A DNA stretch of 64,000 bases from JBHIYN01 sp041984235 (GTDB taxonomy: Bacteria; Pseudomonadota; Gammaproteobacteria; Ga0077536). The notes under the pieces were generated by a model. It had not been told where the DNA came from and ran no database searches. It worked only from the letters and a program-made list of their open reading frames with translations. The stretch's first letter is position 1, and each line of letters begins with the position of its first letter. The translations under genes and the position numbers were made by a program. Location of the stretch: assembly GCA_041984235.1 (NCBI GenBank), contig JBHIYN010000006.1, positions 248,001 through 312,000 of the forward strand. Reading direction: 5' to 3'. Of the stretch, positions 46,470 to 55,064 are shown piece after piece.

Positions 46470-46740
46470 GCACGTCGCTGCCGGCGCCAGCCTGGCTGCG
46501 CGACCACTGCTGTTCCTGGTGCGCGCCTACCGGCTGCTGCTGTCGCCACTGCTCGGTCCGCGTTGCCGCTACCTGCCGACCTGCTCCGAGTACGCGCTCG
46601 AAGCACTCGCCCGCCACGGCGCCCTGCGTGGCAGCCTGCTCAGCCTGCGCCGCGTGCTGCGCTGCCATCCGTGGGGCGGCAGCGGCCACGATCCCGTTCC
46701 CGGCAGCGCGGGCAACGAGCACGGTGACGCGACGAACTAA
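46438..46740 (+). CDS. yidD: Membrane protein insertion efficiency factor
   Basis: A 100-residue YidD protein, which helps YidC-dependent insertion of membrane proteins. Family motifs are LVRAYRLLLSPLLGPRCRYLPTCSEYALEAL and CHPWGGSGHDPVP. The start at 46438 adds an 18-20-residue tail compared with typical YidD, so a later start is possible. Unusually it is not next to rnpA/yidC but overlaps the CHCC zinc-finger gene. Confidence 0.9.
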   Translation: MSHPTASPRPEHVAAGASLAARPLLFLVRAYRLLLSPLLGPRCRYLPTCSEYALEALARHGALRGSLLSLRRVLRCHPWGGSGHDPVPGSAGNEHGDATN

Positions 46741-47258
46741 CGGTTGAGGCGGTCGAAATCGACCAGCTCGCGCTCGATCCCGCGTGCACGCAGCCAGTCG
46801 CGCAGCGCCTTGCCGGTACCCGCGGACCACGGCAGGACTTCCTCGATCGGCACCCACTTGTGATCCGCGATCTCCTCGCGGCAGAGCGTCACGTCGTGGC
46901 TGTCGACGCTCACGTGGTAGGTGATGAGCAGCTGGTTGGCGCGATAGAACTCGTACATGCCGACGTAGGACTCCAGCCGGCCGTCGAGGCCGAGCTCTTC
47001 CCTGACCTCGCGCAGGACCCCCTCCTCCGGCATCTCGCCGGATTCCAGGAAGCCGGTCACCAGCCCGTACCAGTGTGACGGCCAGCCGACGTTGCGCACC
47101 AGCGCAACGTCGCCGGCATGTTCGACGATCGCCGCGACCACCGGGATCGGGTTGTTCCAGTGCACGAAGCCGCACGCGGCGTCCGGGCACACCGGCCGCT
47201 CGCGGCCACCGGCGGGCAGCCGCATGAGGGGTTTCGCACACTGGGGGCAGTACTTCAT
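46737..47258 (-). CDS. Nudix hydrolase with N-terminal zinc ribbon
   Basis: A 173-residue Nudix enzyme that hydrolyses nucleoside-diphosphate derivatives. The N-terminus carries two Cys pairs (CPQC and CPDAAC). The Nudix box G-x5-E-x7-REVREELG is intact (starts GFLESGE). It may be an ADP-ribose- or NADH-type pyrophosphatase; the NudC-specific SQPWPFP motif is absent. Tail-to-tail 4-base overlap with yidD. Confidence 0.9.
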   Translation of the reverse strand: MKYCPQCAKPLMRLPAGGRERPVCPDAACGFVHWNNPIPVVAAIVEHAGDVALVRNVGWPSHWYGLVTGFLESGEMPEEGVLREVREELGLDGRLESYVGMYEFYRANQLLITYHVSVDSHDVTLCREEIADHKWVPIEEVLPWSAGTGKALRDWLRARGIERELVDFDRLNR

Positions 47259-47432
47259 CGTCGTGATCCGGGATTGCTTCGCGCGGCCGGGACGGACGGT
47301 CGGGTTCCGCCCGGGAATTGCCCGTGAAGCATATCCGAAACTCCGCGCCGCGACGTGTGGCGCCCCGCGCGCGCTGCAACCGGAAGCGGGCTTCCTGCGC
47401 GCGCGCGGTACGCCGACCTCGTGCGCGACGTT

Positions 47433-48788
47433 TCAGGCGCTGCCGGCCCCGCGCCGGCAGAGCACCAGCACGGCGGTCGCCGAGACGCCGCCCAGGGCCA
47501 GCCAGGAAGCGACGTCACCGGGTCCGTCGGCGAGCAGGGCGCCGAGCAGGCCGGCCAGCGACACCGCACCCAGCGCGGCCGGCGCCGGCCACCATCGGTG
47601 ACTGCCGCGGGCACCCGCCGGCGCCGGGCCGCCGGCGCGTACGCGTGGCTCCGGGCTGACGCTCTCACTGCCCTGCCGGCGCCGCTTCCACCAGAGGTAC
47701 ACGCCGCTGCCGAGCACGACGATCGTGACCACGTCGAGCACGGCCCAGATGATCTTGAGCGGCATGCCGCCGTAGTCACCGAAATGCAGCGGCTGCGAGA
47801 GCAGCAGCGCGCTCACGTACCACGGCATGCCACGTGACTCGGTCAGCGCGCCACTGGCCGCGTCGACGAGGACAATATGCAGCAGGCGCGAGGTCAGCGG
47901 CGTGCGCCCACGCAGAAGCACCGCGTAATGGTGGTCGCCGGCGAAGGCGGTGCCGGGAAACGCGGCGAAGGCGAAGTCGAAGTCGGGTACGGCGGCGACC
48001 GCGGTATCCACCGCGGCCGCGAACGAGGCGCGGGAGGCCGGCGCGGGCTGGCCCTGGAACGGCGCGATCATCGTCGCCAGCTCGTCGACCTGCCAGTAGC
48101 GCAGCAGCAGGTCGGCCCAGGTGTTGATCATGCCGGTGGCGCCGACCACCAGCGCCCAGCACAGGGTGACCGCGCCGATCGCGTTGTGCAGGTCCAGCCA
48201 CGCCAGCCGCGGACCGCGTTCGCGGCGCACCGCCCCGAACGGCCTGCCGCGCAGGAAGGGACCGTAGACGACCACGCCGGAGACCAGCGCGAGCAGGAAC
48301 AGGAAGGCCATGGCGCCGAGGAACAGCTTGCCGGGCAGGCCGGCGAACATGTCGACGTGCAGGATCAGCAGGATCTCGAGGAGGCCGCCCTCGCCGAAAC
48401 GCCGCGCACCGAGGATGTCCCCGCTGTGCCAGTCGACGAACACACCGACGTCCTCCGATAGCGGCGCTTGCGGGGTGGCGCCCATGCCGACGTAGACGAG
48501 CTCGTCCTCGCCGGCCTCGGTGAACACCAGGTGCACGTGGTCGTCGGGGCGTGCCGCGCGCGCAGCATCGATCACCTGGTCGAAGTCGAGCTGCACGCTG
48601 CCTTCCGGCACCTCGGCCGGCATCTCCAGCGTACCCAGCCACGGTTCGAGCTCGTGGTGGAAGATCAGCGGCAGCCCGGTGATGCACAGCATCAGCAGGA
48701 ACACCGTGCAGACGAGACTCGACCACGTGTGGATCCAGCGCCAGCGGCGCAGCGAGGCCGCCGAGCGCGGCGCGCGCGCGGCGGCCAT
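47433..48788 (-). CDS. PepSY-associated membrane protein of the iron-uptake pair
   Basis: A 451-residue PepSY_TM protein, a family often encoded with TonB siderophore receptors and thought to reduce or process imported ferric complexes. The first helix is in WIHTWSSLVCTVFLLMLCITGLPL; three to four more helices follow (for example FLGAMAFLFLLALVSGVVVY and IIWAVLDVVTIVVLGSGVYLWW). The start at 48788 overlaps the receptor stop by one base (TGATG), so it is translated with it. Confidence 0.87.
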   Translation of the reverse strand: MAAARAPRSAASLRRWRWIHTWSSLVCTVFLLMLCITGLPLIFHHELEPWLGTLEMPAEVPEGSVQLDFDQVIDAARAARPDDHVHLVFTEAGEDELVYVGMGATPQAPLSEDVGVFVDWHSGDILGARRFGEGGLLEILLILHVDMFAGLPGKLFLGAMAFLFLLALVSGVVVYGPFLRGRPFGAVRRERGPRLAWLDLHNAIGAVTLCWALVVGATGMINTWADLLLRYWQVDELATMIAPFQGQPAPASRASFAAAVDTAVAAVPDFDFAFAAFPGTAFAGDHHYAVLLRGRTPLTSRLLHIVLVDAASGALTESRGMPWYVSALLLSQPLHFGDYGGMPLKIIWAVLDVVTIVVLGSGVYLWWKRRRQGSESVSPEPRVRAGGPAPAGARGSHRWWPAPAALGAVSLAGLLGALLADGPGDVASWLALGGVSATAVLVLCRRGAGSA

Positions 48789-50968
48789 CAGAACGTGTAC
48801 TGGACGGAGCCGAGCACCGTGCGCGACGGCGCGCGGGTCGTCGCCGCCAGGGTGGAGCCGTTGGCGTAGTAATGCTCCTTGTCGAGGAGGTTCTTCGCGT
48901 TGAGCTGCAGCCGCCACGGACCGCGCTCGTACCACGCCAGCAGGTCGAGCTCGGCATAGCCCGCCAGGCCGCCGGCGTTGCCGTTGTTGATCTCGGTCTG
49001 CGACGCCGCGTAGACGCCGCCGCCGAGTCCGAAGCCGCGCAGGGCGTCGCGCTGGAACTCGTAGGTACTGTACACGCTGCCGCTGTGCTCGGGGACGCCC
49101 CAGCGGCGGTTGCCGGTGGTGGCCCCGCTCGGGTCACTGGTCACGCGCACGTCGGTGAAGGCGTAGTTCGTGTGCAGCAGCCAGCCCGGCAGCAGGTAAC
49201 CGGTCAGGTCGAACTCGAAGCCCTGGCTGCGCTCGCCACCGGCATTGACCGAGAACAGCGGGTTGGTCGGGTCGCTGCCGGCCACGTCGCTCTTCCTGAT
49301 GCGGAAGGCGGCAAAGGTCGCGACCAGGCGCTGGTCGAAGAGCTCGGCCTTGATGCCGGTCTCGTACTGCTTCGACTGCTCGGGGTCCAGCGCCTCACCG
49401 CTGAGCGTGGCCCGGCCGATGTTCTGGAAGGAGGACTGCGCCTCGGTGTAGTTGAAGTAGAGCGAGACCTCGTCGAGCGGCTTGTAGACCAGGCCGACGG
49501 TGGGATTGAAGGTGTAGGGATCCTGCTCGTTCGCCGAATCGGGCAGCGTGCCGGGTGTGTAGGTGAATTCCTGGTCCGCCTCGAACCACTCGAAGCGGCC
49601 ACCGAAGCTGAGGTAGATGCGGTCCTGCCAGCCGATGCGGTCGAGCAGCAGCAGCGAATGCGCCGAGGCGTCGATGGCGTGGTTCTCGTCGATGCGCAGC
49701 GGGAAGCCGGGAAACGGAAACAACGGCGAGGGCGCGAGTCCGGTGTAGACGGGATTGAAGGCGTTCAGCGGGGTGTGCGCGCTGAGCTGGCGGTTATTGT
49801 CCTTGTGCTCCTCCTCGTACTCGTAGGCGGCGAGCACCTGGTTGTGGATGGCCCACGGGCTGCCGGCAAAGAGGTCGGCATCGAGCGTGTGCTCCAGGCG
49901 CACGGTCAGGTTGTCGCCTTCGAAGGTCGGCACGGCCAGGCTGCGCGCGACGTCTCCGGTGGCGGGATTGTTGGGCGGCCCGGAAAAGTTGAACAGGATG
50001 AAGTAGGCGCCGTCGGTCTGCGCGGTGTTGCCGTGCAGGGAGAGCCTGGTGCGGTGCGCATCGTTCCAGCGGTGGTCCAGGGTGGCGACGCCGCGGAAGG
50101 ATTCGTGATCCAGTTCGGTCTCGCCGGGCTCGCCGAAGTAGCGATCGTAGGGCACGTTGGCCATCGGGCGACCGCCGGCCAGCGGCGTGCCGGGCTCCGC
50201 CGAGTTCTCACCATTCGAGTACTCAGCGCGCACGCTGAGCGTGGTGTCGGGGCCGAGCTGCCACAGCAGCGAGGGCGCCAGGAACACGCGTTCGCCCTCG
50301 ACGTGATCGATGAACGACGCGTTGTTCTGGTAGCTGGCGTCCAGCCGCAGGCCCAGGGTACCGGGTAGCGCGTTCCAGTTGGCATGCACGTCGGTGCGGT
50401 AGGTGTCGTACTCGGCGAGCTGCTGGCGCACCTGGAAGCTGTTCTCGAAGGTCGGCTGGTAGGTCACGTAGTTGACCAGCCCGCCCGGCTCGCCGCGGCC
50501 GTAAAGAATGGCGGTCGGTCCCTTGAGCACCTCGATGCGCTCGATGTTGGCCATGTCGGTCGGGCCGCTGGGGCTGAACAGGCCGTTGCTCACGGTGCCG
50601 GTGCGGAAACCGTCCTTCATCAGGTCGTCCTGCTCGAAGCCGCGCAGGATGAACGACTCACCGACGCCGAGATAGGACGCGCCGCGGACCGCGCCGCTGA
50701 CGAAGTTGAGCGCTTCCTGCGGATCGCTCATGAGCTGCCGGTCGATGAGCTCTCGTGGCACGGTGGAGATCGACATCGGCGTGTCCAGCACCGGCGCCTG
50801 GAGGCGGGCGGCCGTGGCGGTTTGCTGGTACTGGCCGAGCACCAGGATGCGCTCCATGTCGCGCTCGGGGGCGCCGTCGACAGCATGGGCCGTGACCGGC
50901 AGGAGCAGGACGGCAAGCAGGTGGCGGGCCGGGCGCGACGCGCTGCCCTGCCGGTTGGGATTGATCAT
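48788..50968 (-). CDS. TonB-dependent siderophore receptor
   Basis: A 726-residue outer-membrane receptor for a ferric chelate. It has a signal peptide (residues 1-30), a plug domain (PMSISTVPRELIDRQLMSDPQEAL, RIEVLKGPTAILYGRGEPGGLVN) and a 22-strand-type barrel ending in SVQYTF. No STN signalling domain is seen, so it is not a transducer. A Fur-like box lies about 90 bases upstream, which indicates iron repression. The siderophore is unknown. Confidence 0.93.
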   Translation of the reverse strand: MINPNRQGSASRPARHLLAVLLLPVTAHAVDGAPERDMERILVLGQYQQTATAARLQAPVLDTPMSISTVPRELIDRQLMSDPQEALNFVSGAVRGASYLGVGESFILRGFEQDDLMKDGFRTGTVSNGLFSPSGPTDMANIERIEVLKGPTAILYGRGEPGGLVNYVTYQPTFENSFQVRQQLAEYDTYRTDVHANWNALPGTLGLRLDASYQNNASFIDHVEGERVFLAPSLLWQLGPDTTLSVRAEYSNGENSAEPGTPLAGGRPMANVPYDRYFGEPGETELDHESFRGVATLDHRWNDAHRTRLSLHGNTAQTDGAYFILFNFSGPPNNPATGDVARSLAVPTFEGDNLTVRLEHTLDADLFAGSPWAIHNQVLAAYEYEEEHKDNNRQLSAHTPLNAFNPVYTGLAPSPLFPFPGFPLRIDENHAIDASAHSLLLLDRIGWQDRIYLSFGGRFEWFEADQEFTYTPGTLPDSANEQDPYTFNPTVGLVYKPLDEVSLYFNYTEAQSSFQNIGRATLSGEALDPEQSKQYETGIKAELFDQRLVATFAAFRIRKSDVAGSDPTNPLFSVNAGGERSQGFEFDLTGYLLPGWLLHTNYAFTDVRVTSDPSGATTGNRRWGVPEHSGSVYSTYEFQRDALRGFGLGGGVYAASQTEINNGNAGGLAGYAELDLLAWYERGPWRLQLNAKNLLDKEHYYANGSTLAATTRAPSRTVLGSVQYTF

Positions 50969-51058
50969 CGGGAGGTTTCCTTCGGCGTTGGTGGAACACA
51001 GGCGCGTTGCATTGGGGTGCGCCGGCCAGCCGCTGGCGGCGCCGAAGGAATATAAAAC

Positions 51059-51075
51059 TAAATGCGAATCATTTA
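51059..51075. promoter_or_regulatory. Fur-like iron box
   Basis: TAAATG-CGAAT-CATTTA, a palindrome resembling half-sites of the Fur consensus, in an AT-rich stretch about 90 bases upstream of the TonB receptor. Position and neighbour function support the call. Confidence 0.65.
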
Positions 51076-51254
51076 CAACACGATTTATAAATAACCCGGC
51101 CCCGCCGGCCCTTCAGGCCCGGTACGACGCCGGGCATCCGCGCACGGCGCCGGCGAGCGGCAGCCCGCAGCGGGCGCCCCCCGCCGTCCGCATTGCGGAC
51201 AAACTCAGCCGGGCAGGTCGGTCGCGCCGCTCGGCGACCCGCTGGCCCGGCTCG

Positions 51255-54200
51255 TTACCAGACGTCCACGTAGCGGCGCGTACCGCGCCGCGAGCCACCG
51301 GCCGCGCGCAGGCCGCGCACCAGCCAGGCGCGGGTCTCGGCAGGGTCGATGACGGCGTCGATCTCGAACACCGAGGCCACCGAGATCCCCTTGCCCTTCT
51401 CGTACATGCCGCCGACCAGCTTGTCGAACAGGGCCTTGCGCTCGGCCGGCGTGCCGGTCGCCTCCAGCTCCTTGCGGAAGCCGAGCTCGACCGCACCCTC
51501 CAGGCCCATCGGGCCCATCTCCGCGGTCGGCCAGGCGATGGTGAAGAACGGCTCGTGCATGCCGCCGCCGGCCATGGCCTGCGCGCCCAGCCCGTAGCCC
51601 TTGCGCACGATGACCGTGAACAGGGGTACCGTGAGATTGGCGCTGGCCAGGATCAGGCGCGAGCCGCGGCGCACCGCGGCGGTCTTCTCGCTGTCCGGCC
51701 CGACCATGAAGCCGGGCGTGTCGCACAGCGACAGGACCGGCACACCGAAGGTGTCGCACAATTGCAGGAAGCGTCCGCCCTTCTCGCCGCCGTCGCCGTC
51801 GATGGCGCCACCCAGGTGGCGGGGATCGTTGGCGATGACGCCGAAGGCCTGGCCCTCGACCCGGATCAGGGCCGTGATCAGACCCACGCCGTAATCGCGC
51901 CGGAACTCGATCACCGAGCCGGTGTCGGCGAGCGCTTCGATGACCGCGCGGATGTCGTAGACGCGCAGGCGATCTTCGGGAATGAGGTGGCGCAGCACCC
52001 GTTGATCGGCGCAGTCCCAGGTCGTTACCGCGCCCTGGAAGCAGCCCAGCACCTGGCGCGCGACGGCGGTCGCCTCGGCCTCGTCCTCGCAGGCGATGTC
52101 GACCACGCCGTTGGCCGTCTGTACCTCGATGGGCCCGATGTCCTCCGGCTTGAAGCGCCCCAGGCCGCCGCCCTCGATCATGGCCGGGCCGGCGAGGCCG
52201 ATGTTCGAGTTGCGCGTGGCGATAGTGATGTCCGCGCAGCCGAAGATGACCGCGTTGCCGGCGTAGCAGCGTCCCGAGTTGACCGCGATACGTGGCGCGA
52301 TGCCGCCGAGCTGCGGCCAGGTCGAGAAGGTCTTGAGGTCGAGCCAGCTCATGAACAGGTCTTCGGTGTCGACGTCGCCCGGCCGCCCGCCGCCACCCTC
52401 GGTGAAGAACACCACCGGCGTCTCCCACTCGGCCGCGAGCTCGAACAGGCGGTCCTTCTTCTTGTGGTTGTGATGGCCCTGGGTGCCGGCGAGCACGGTG
52501 TAGTCGTAGGCGAGCACCGCACAGCGCGCGGCCTCGGCGCCGAAGTGTTCGGCATTGACGGTGCCGAAGCCCGCGATCATGCCGTCGGCCGGGGTCGCCG
52601 CGCGCAGGTCCTCGGGCGAACGCCGGCGGCGCTGCGCGGCGACCGCCAGCGCACCGTACTCCATGAAGCTGCCCGCGTCGCACAGGTCGTCGACGTTCTC
52701 GCGCGCGGTGCGGCAGCCGATACGGCGCCGCTTGGCGACGGCCTCGGGACGGTTTTCGTCGAGGCCGATGGCGTGCCGTTCGCGCACCTCGTCGAGATCC
52801 GCGCGCGGCGCGTCGAGAGCGATACCCACCGCGGCATCGTCCTGGTCCGCTGCCGCAGCATCGACTTCGAGGTGCAGCAGGGCGGCGCGCTCGTCGACGA
52901 CGTCCTCCAGCGCGACCAGCACGCCGCGCACCACGCCGCTGGCAGGGGCCACGATCTCATGGTGCATCTTCATTGCTTCCAGCAGCACCAGTTGCTGGCC
53001 GCGTCGGACCGTGTCACCGACCGTGACGTCGAGCGCGACCACGCTCCCGCGCATCGGCGCACGCACGGCCTCCATGCCCGCCGGCAGGGCAGGCTCGGCA
53101 GCCGCGGCAGCCGCCGTGGAGACGGGCGCGGCGACGCCCGCGGTCGGCGCGAAATCACGCGCGGCGCGCGCGAGCATCGCGGCCTGGTGCTCGATGAAGG
53201 TCGTGGTGACTTTGCCGGTCGCGATCGGTGCGTGATCGAGCAGTACATGCAGCAGGGCGAGGTTGTTCGGCGCACCCTCGATCACGAACTCGCCCGCGGC
53301 ACGTTTCGCGCGCGCCACCAGCAGGTCGAAATCGGCGCTGCCAACGTGCAGTACGAGCTTGGCCAGCAGCGAGTCGAACGCCGGGTGCGGCGCGTAGCCG
53401 GCGCCGGCGGCGGTGTCGGTGCGCACCCCGGGACCGGTGGCCGGCTCGAAGCGCGTCACGCTGCCGCCGCCGGCCTGCGTGCTGCCGTCCTCGTTCAGGG
53501 TCTCGGCGTTGATGCGCAGCTGCATCGCGCAGCCGCGCGGCGCCGGCGGGTGCACCAGGCCGAGGTCTTCGAGCGCAGCGCCGCCGGCGATGGCGAGCTG
53601 CACGGCGACGAGATCCAGTCCCAGGATCTCCTCGGTCACGGTGTGCTCGACCTGCAGGCGCGCATTGGCCTCGATGAAGAAGAATTCGTCACGCTCGAGG
53701 TCGACCAGGAATTCGACCGTGCCGAGTCCGCGGTAGTCGGCGGCGCGCGTGACGGCGAGCGCGGCATCGAGCACGGCCGCACGCAGGTCGCTGTCGAGCG
53801 CCGGCGCCGGTGCGATCTCGATCAGCTTCTGATGGCGGCGCTGCAGGGTGCAGTCACGCTCCCACAGGTGCGTCACCGCGCCGCTTCCGTCCCCGACCAC
53901 CTGCACTTCCACGTGGCGCGCATGCGCGATGAAGCGCTCGGCGTAGACGCGCCCGTCGCCGAACGCCGCGGCAGCCTCGGCCGCGGCCTGCCCGAGCAGC
54001 AGGCCGGCATCGTCGCCCTCGCCGACCACGCGCATGCCGCGCCCGCCGCCGCCGGCCGCGGCCTTGACGATGACCGGCGCCGCGCAGTCGCGGCGGAAGG
54101 CCTCCAGGGCGGCGGCATCGCTCAGCTCGGCGGACGCCGCCAGCACCGGTACCCCGCAGGTGCGCGCGTGTTCCCGCGCCGCGACCTTGTCACCGAACAG

Positions 54201-54533
54201 CGCGAGCTGGGCCGGCGTGGGTCCGACGAAGACAATGCCAGCCGCTTCGCAGCGCTCGGCGAACGCGGCCTGCTCGGCGAGGAAGCCGTAGCCCGGGTGC
54301 AGCGCGCTGCAGGCGTTGCTCGTCGCCGCGGCGACGATGGCCTCGGCATCGAGATAGGCGGCCGCGCCGCGCCCCGGCAGCACCACCGCCTCGTCGGCGC
54401 GCGCGACGTGCAGGCTGGCAGCATCGTCACTGCCGTAGACCGCCACCGTGCCGTACCCGGACTCGCGCGCACTGCGCATGACGCGCAGTGCAATCTCGCC
54501 CCGGTTGGCGACCAACAAACGCTGTGCCGACAT
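51255..54533 (-). CDS. Single-chain acyl-CoA carboxylase (BC-BCCP-CT)
   Basis: A 1092-residue biotin enzyme with all functions in one chain. Residues 1-450 are biotin carboxylase (LLVANRGEIALRVMRSA, KAAAGGGGRGMR, EFFFIEANARLQVEHTVTEE). A biotin carrier domain has Lys522 in LLEAMKMHHE. From about residue 600 follows the carboxyltransferase (GYGLGAQAMAGGG, WPTAEMGPMGLEGAVELGF). It carboxylates an acyl-CoA using ATP and bicarbonate; length and order fit single-chain long-chain acyl-CoA or propionyl-CoA carboxylases. The acyl chain is not predictable here. Confidence 0.9.
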   Translation of the reverse strand: MSAQRLLVANRGEIALRVMRSARESGYGTVAVYGSDDAASLHVARADEAVVLPGRGAAAYLDAEAIVAAATSNACSALHPGYGFLAEQAAFAERCEAAGIVFVGPTPAQLALFGDKVAAREHARTCGVPVLAASAELSDAAALEAFRRDCAAPVIVKAAAGGGGRGMRVVGEGDDAGLLLGQAAAEAAAAFGDGRVYAERFIAHARHVEVQVVGDGSGAVTHLWERDCTLQRRHQKLIEIAPAPALDSDLRAAVLDAALAVTRAADYRGLGTVEFLVDLERDEFFFIEANARLQVEHTVTEEILGLDLVAVQLAIAGGAALEDLGLVHPPAPRGCAMQLRINAETLNEDGSTQAGGGSVTRFEPATGPGVRTDTAAGAGYAPHPAFDSLLAKLVLHVGSADFDLLVARAKRAAGEFVIEGAPNNLALLHVLLDHAPIATGKVTTTFIEHQAAMLARAARDFAPTAGVAAPVSTAAAAAAEPALPAGMEAVRAPMRGSVVALDVTVGDTVRRGQQLVLLEAMKMHHEIVAPASGVVRGVLVALEDVVDERAALLHLEVDAAAADQDDAAVGIALDAPRADLDEVRERHAIGLDENRPEAVAKRRRIGCRTARENVDDLCDAGSFMEYGALAVAAQRRRRSPEDLRAATPADGMIAGFGTVNAEHFGAEAARCAVLAYDYTVLAGTQGHHNHKKKDRLFELAAEWETPVVFFTEGGGGRPGDVDTEDLFMSWLDLKTFSTWPQLGGIAPRIAVNSGRCYAGNAVIFGCADITIATRNSNIGLAGPAMIEGGGLGRFKPEDIGPIEVQTANGVVDIACEDEAEATAVARQVLGCFQGAVTTWDCADQRVLRHLIPEDRLRVYDIRAVIEALADTGSVIEFRRDYGVGLITALIRVEGQAFGVIANDPRHLGGAIDGDGGEKGGRFLQLCDTFGVPVLSLCDTPGFMVGPDSEKTAAVRRGSRLILASANLTVPLFTVIVRKGYGLGAQAMAGGGMHEPFFTIAWPTAEMGPMGLEGAVELGFRKELEATGTPAERKALFDKLVGGMYEKGKGISVASVFEIDAVIDPAETRAWLVRGLRAAGGSRRGTRRYVDVW

Positions 54534-54597
54534 CGACTCCCCCCTGACGCGCTGAATCGCGCCAGTATAACCGCCGCGATCGCCGCCCCGGGTCGCC

Positions 54598-54996
54598 TTA
54601 CTTGCCGAAGACCGCGGTTACCAGCTCGGAGTCGAGGTACTCGCGCACCTGTTTGATCTTGCCGCCGGCGAGCGTGACGACGATACAGTAATCGTTGTCG
54701 TAGCGCTGGCCGGACTTCGACTTCGCATTGCCCTTGGCTTCCATCACCACGCGGTCGCCGTCGGCAGTCAGCGACAGGATGTCGACGTGAATGCCGCCGT
54801 CGAGCACCTCGCCGAGGGGCTCGAACAGCTTGCTGACCAGCTCGTCCTTGCCGCGAAAAGTGCCGGCGAAGCGGTGCGAGCCGAAGAAAGTCCAGGTTAC
54901 GTCGTCGGCAAGATTGCCGAAGAAGGTGTCCAGGTCACCGGCGTTGACCGCGCCCCAGGTGTCGCTGACGATTTGCTTGTTGTCCTTGCTGCCCAT
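54598..54996 (-). CDS. SnoaL/NTF2-like protein
   Basis: A 132-residue NTF2-fold protein (SDTWGAVNAGDLDTFFGNLADDVTWTFFGSHRFAG). Members are isomerases, dehydratases or ligand binders. The start at 54996 is behind a GGGGAG site; the 15-residue upstream extension is not supported. Function unknown. Confidence 0.85.
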   Translation of the reverse strand: MGSKDNKQIVSDTWGAVNAGDLDTFFGNLADDVTWTFFGSHRFAGTFRGKDELVSKLFEPLGEVLDGGIHVDILSLTADGDRVVMEAKGNAKSKSGQRYDNDYCIVVTLAGGKIKQVREYLDSELVTAVFGK

Positions 54997-55064
54997 GGCT
55001 GCGAGCTCCCCTTGTGGTCGAACAGGGGCGCAACATAGCAAATTGCGGGGAACCGCAAGCAGGG

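Noticed and set aside
50706..54656. 1316-residue open frame on the plus strand
   Set aside because: It is antisense to the TonB receptor and carboxylase genes and results from scarce stop codons at high GC. Its composition is Arg/His/Val-rich without any domain.
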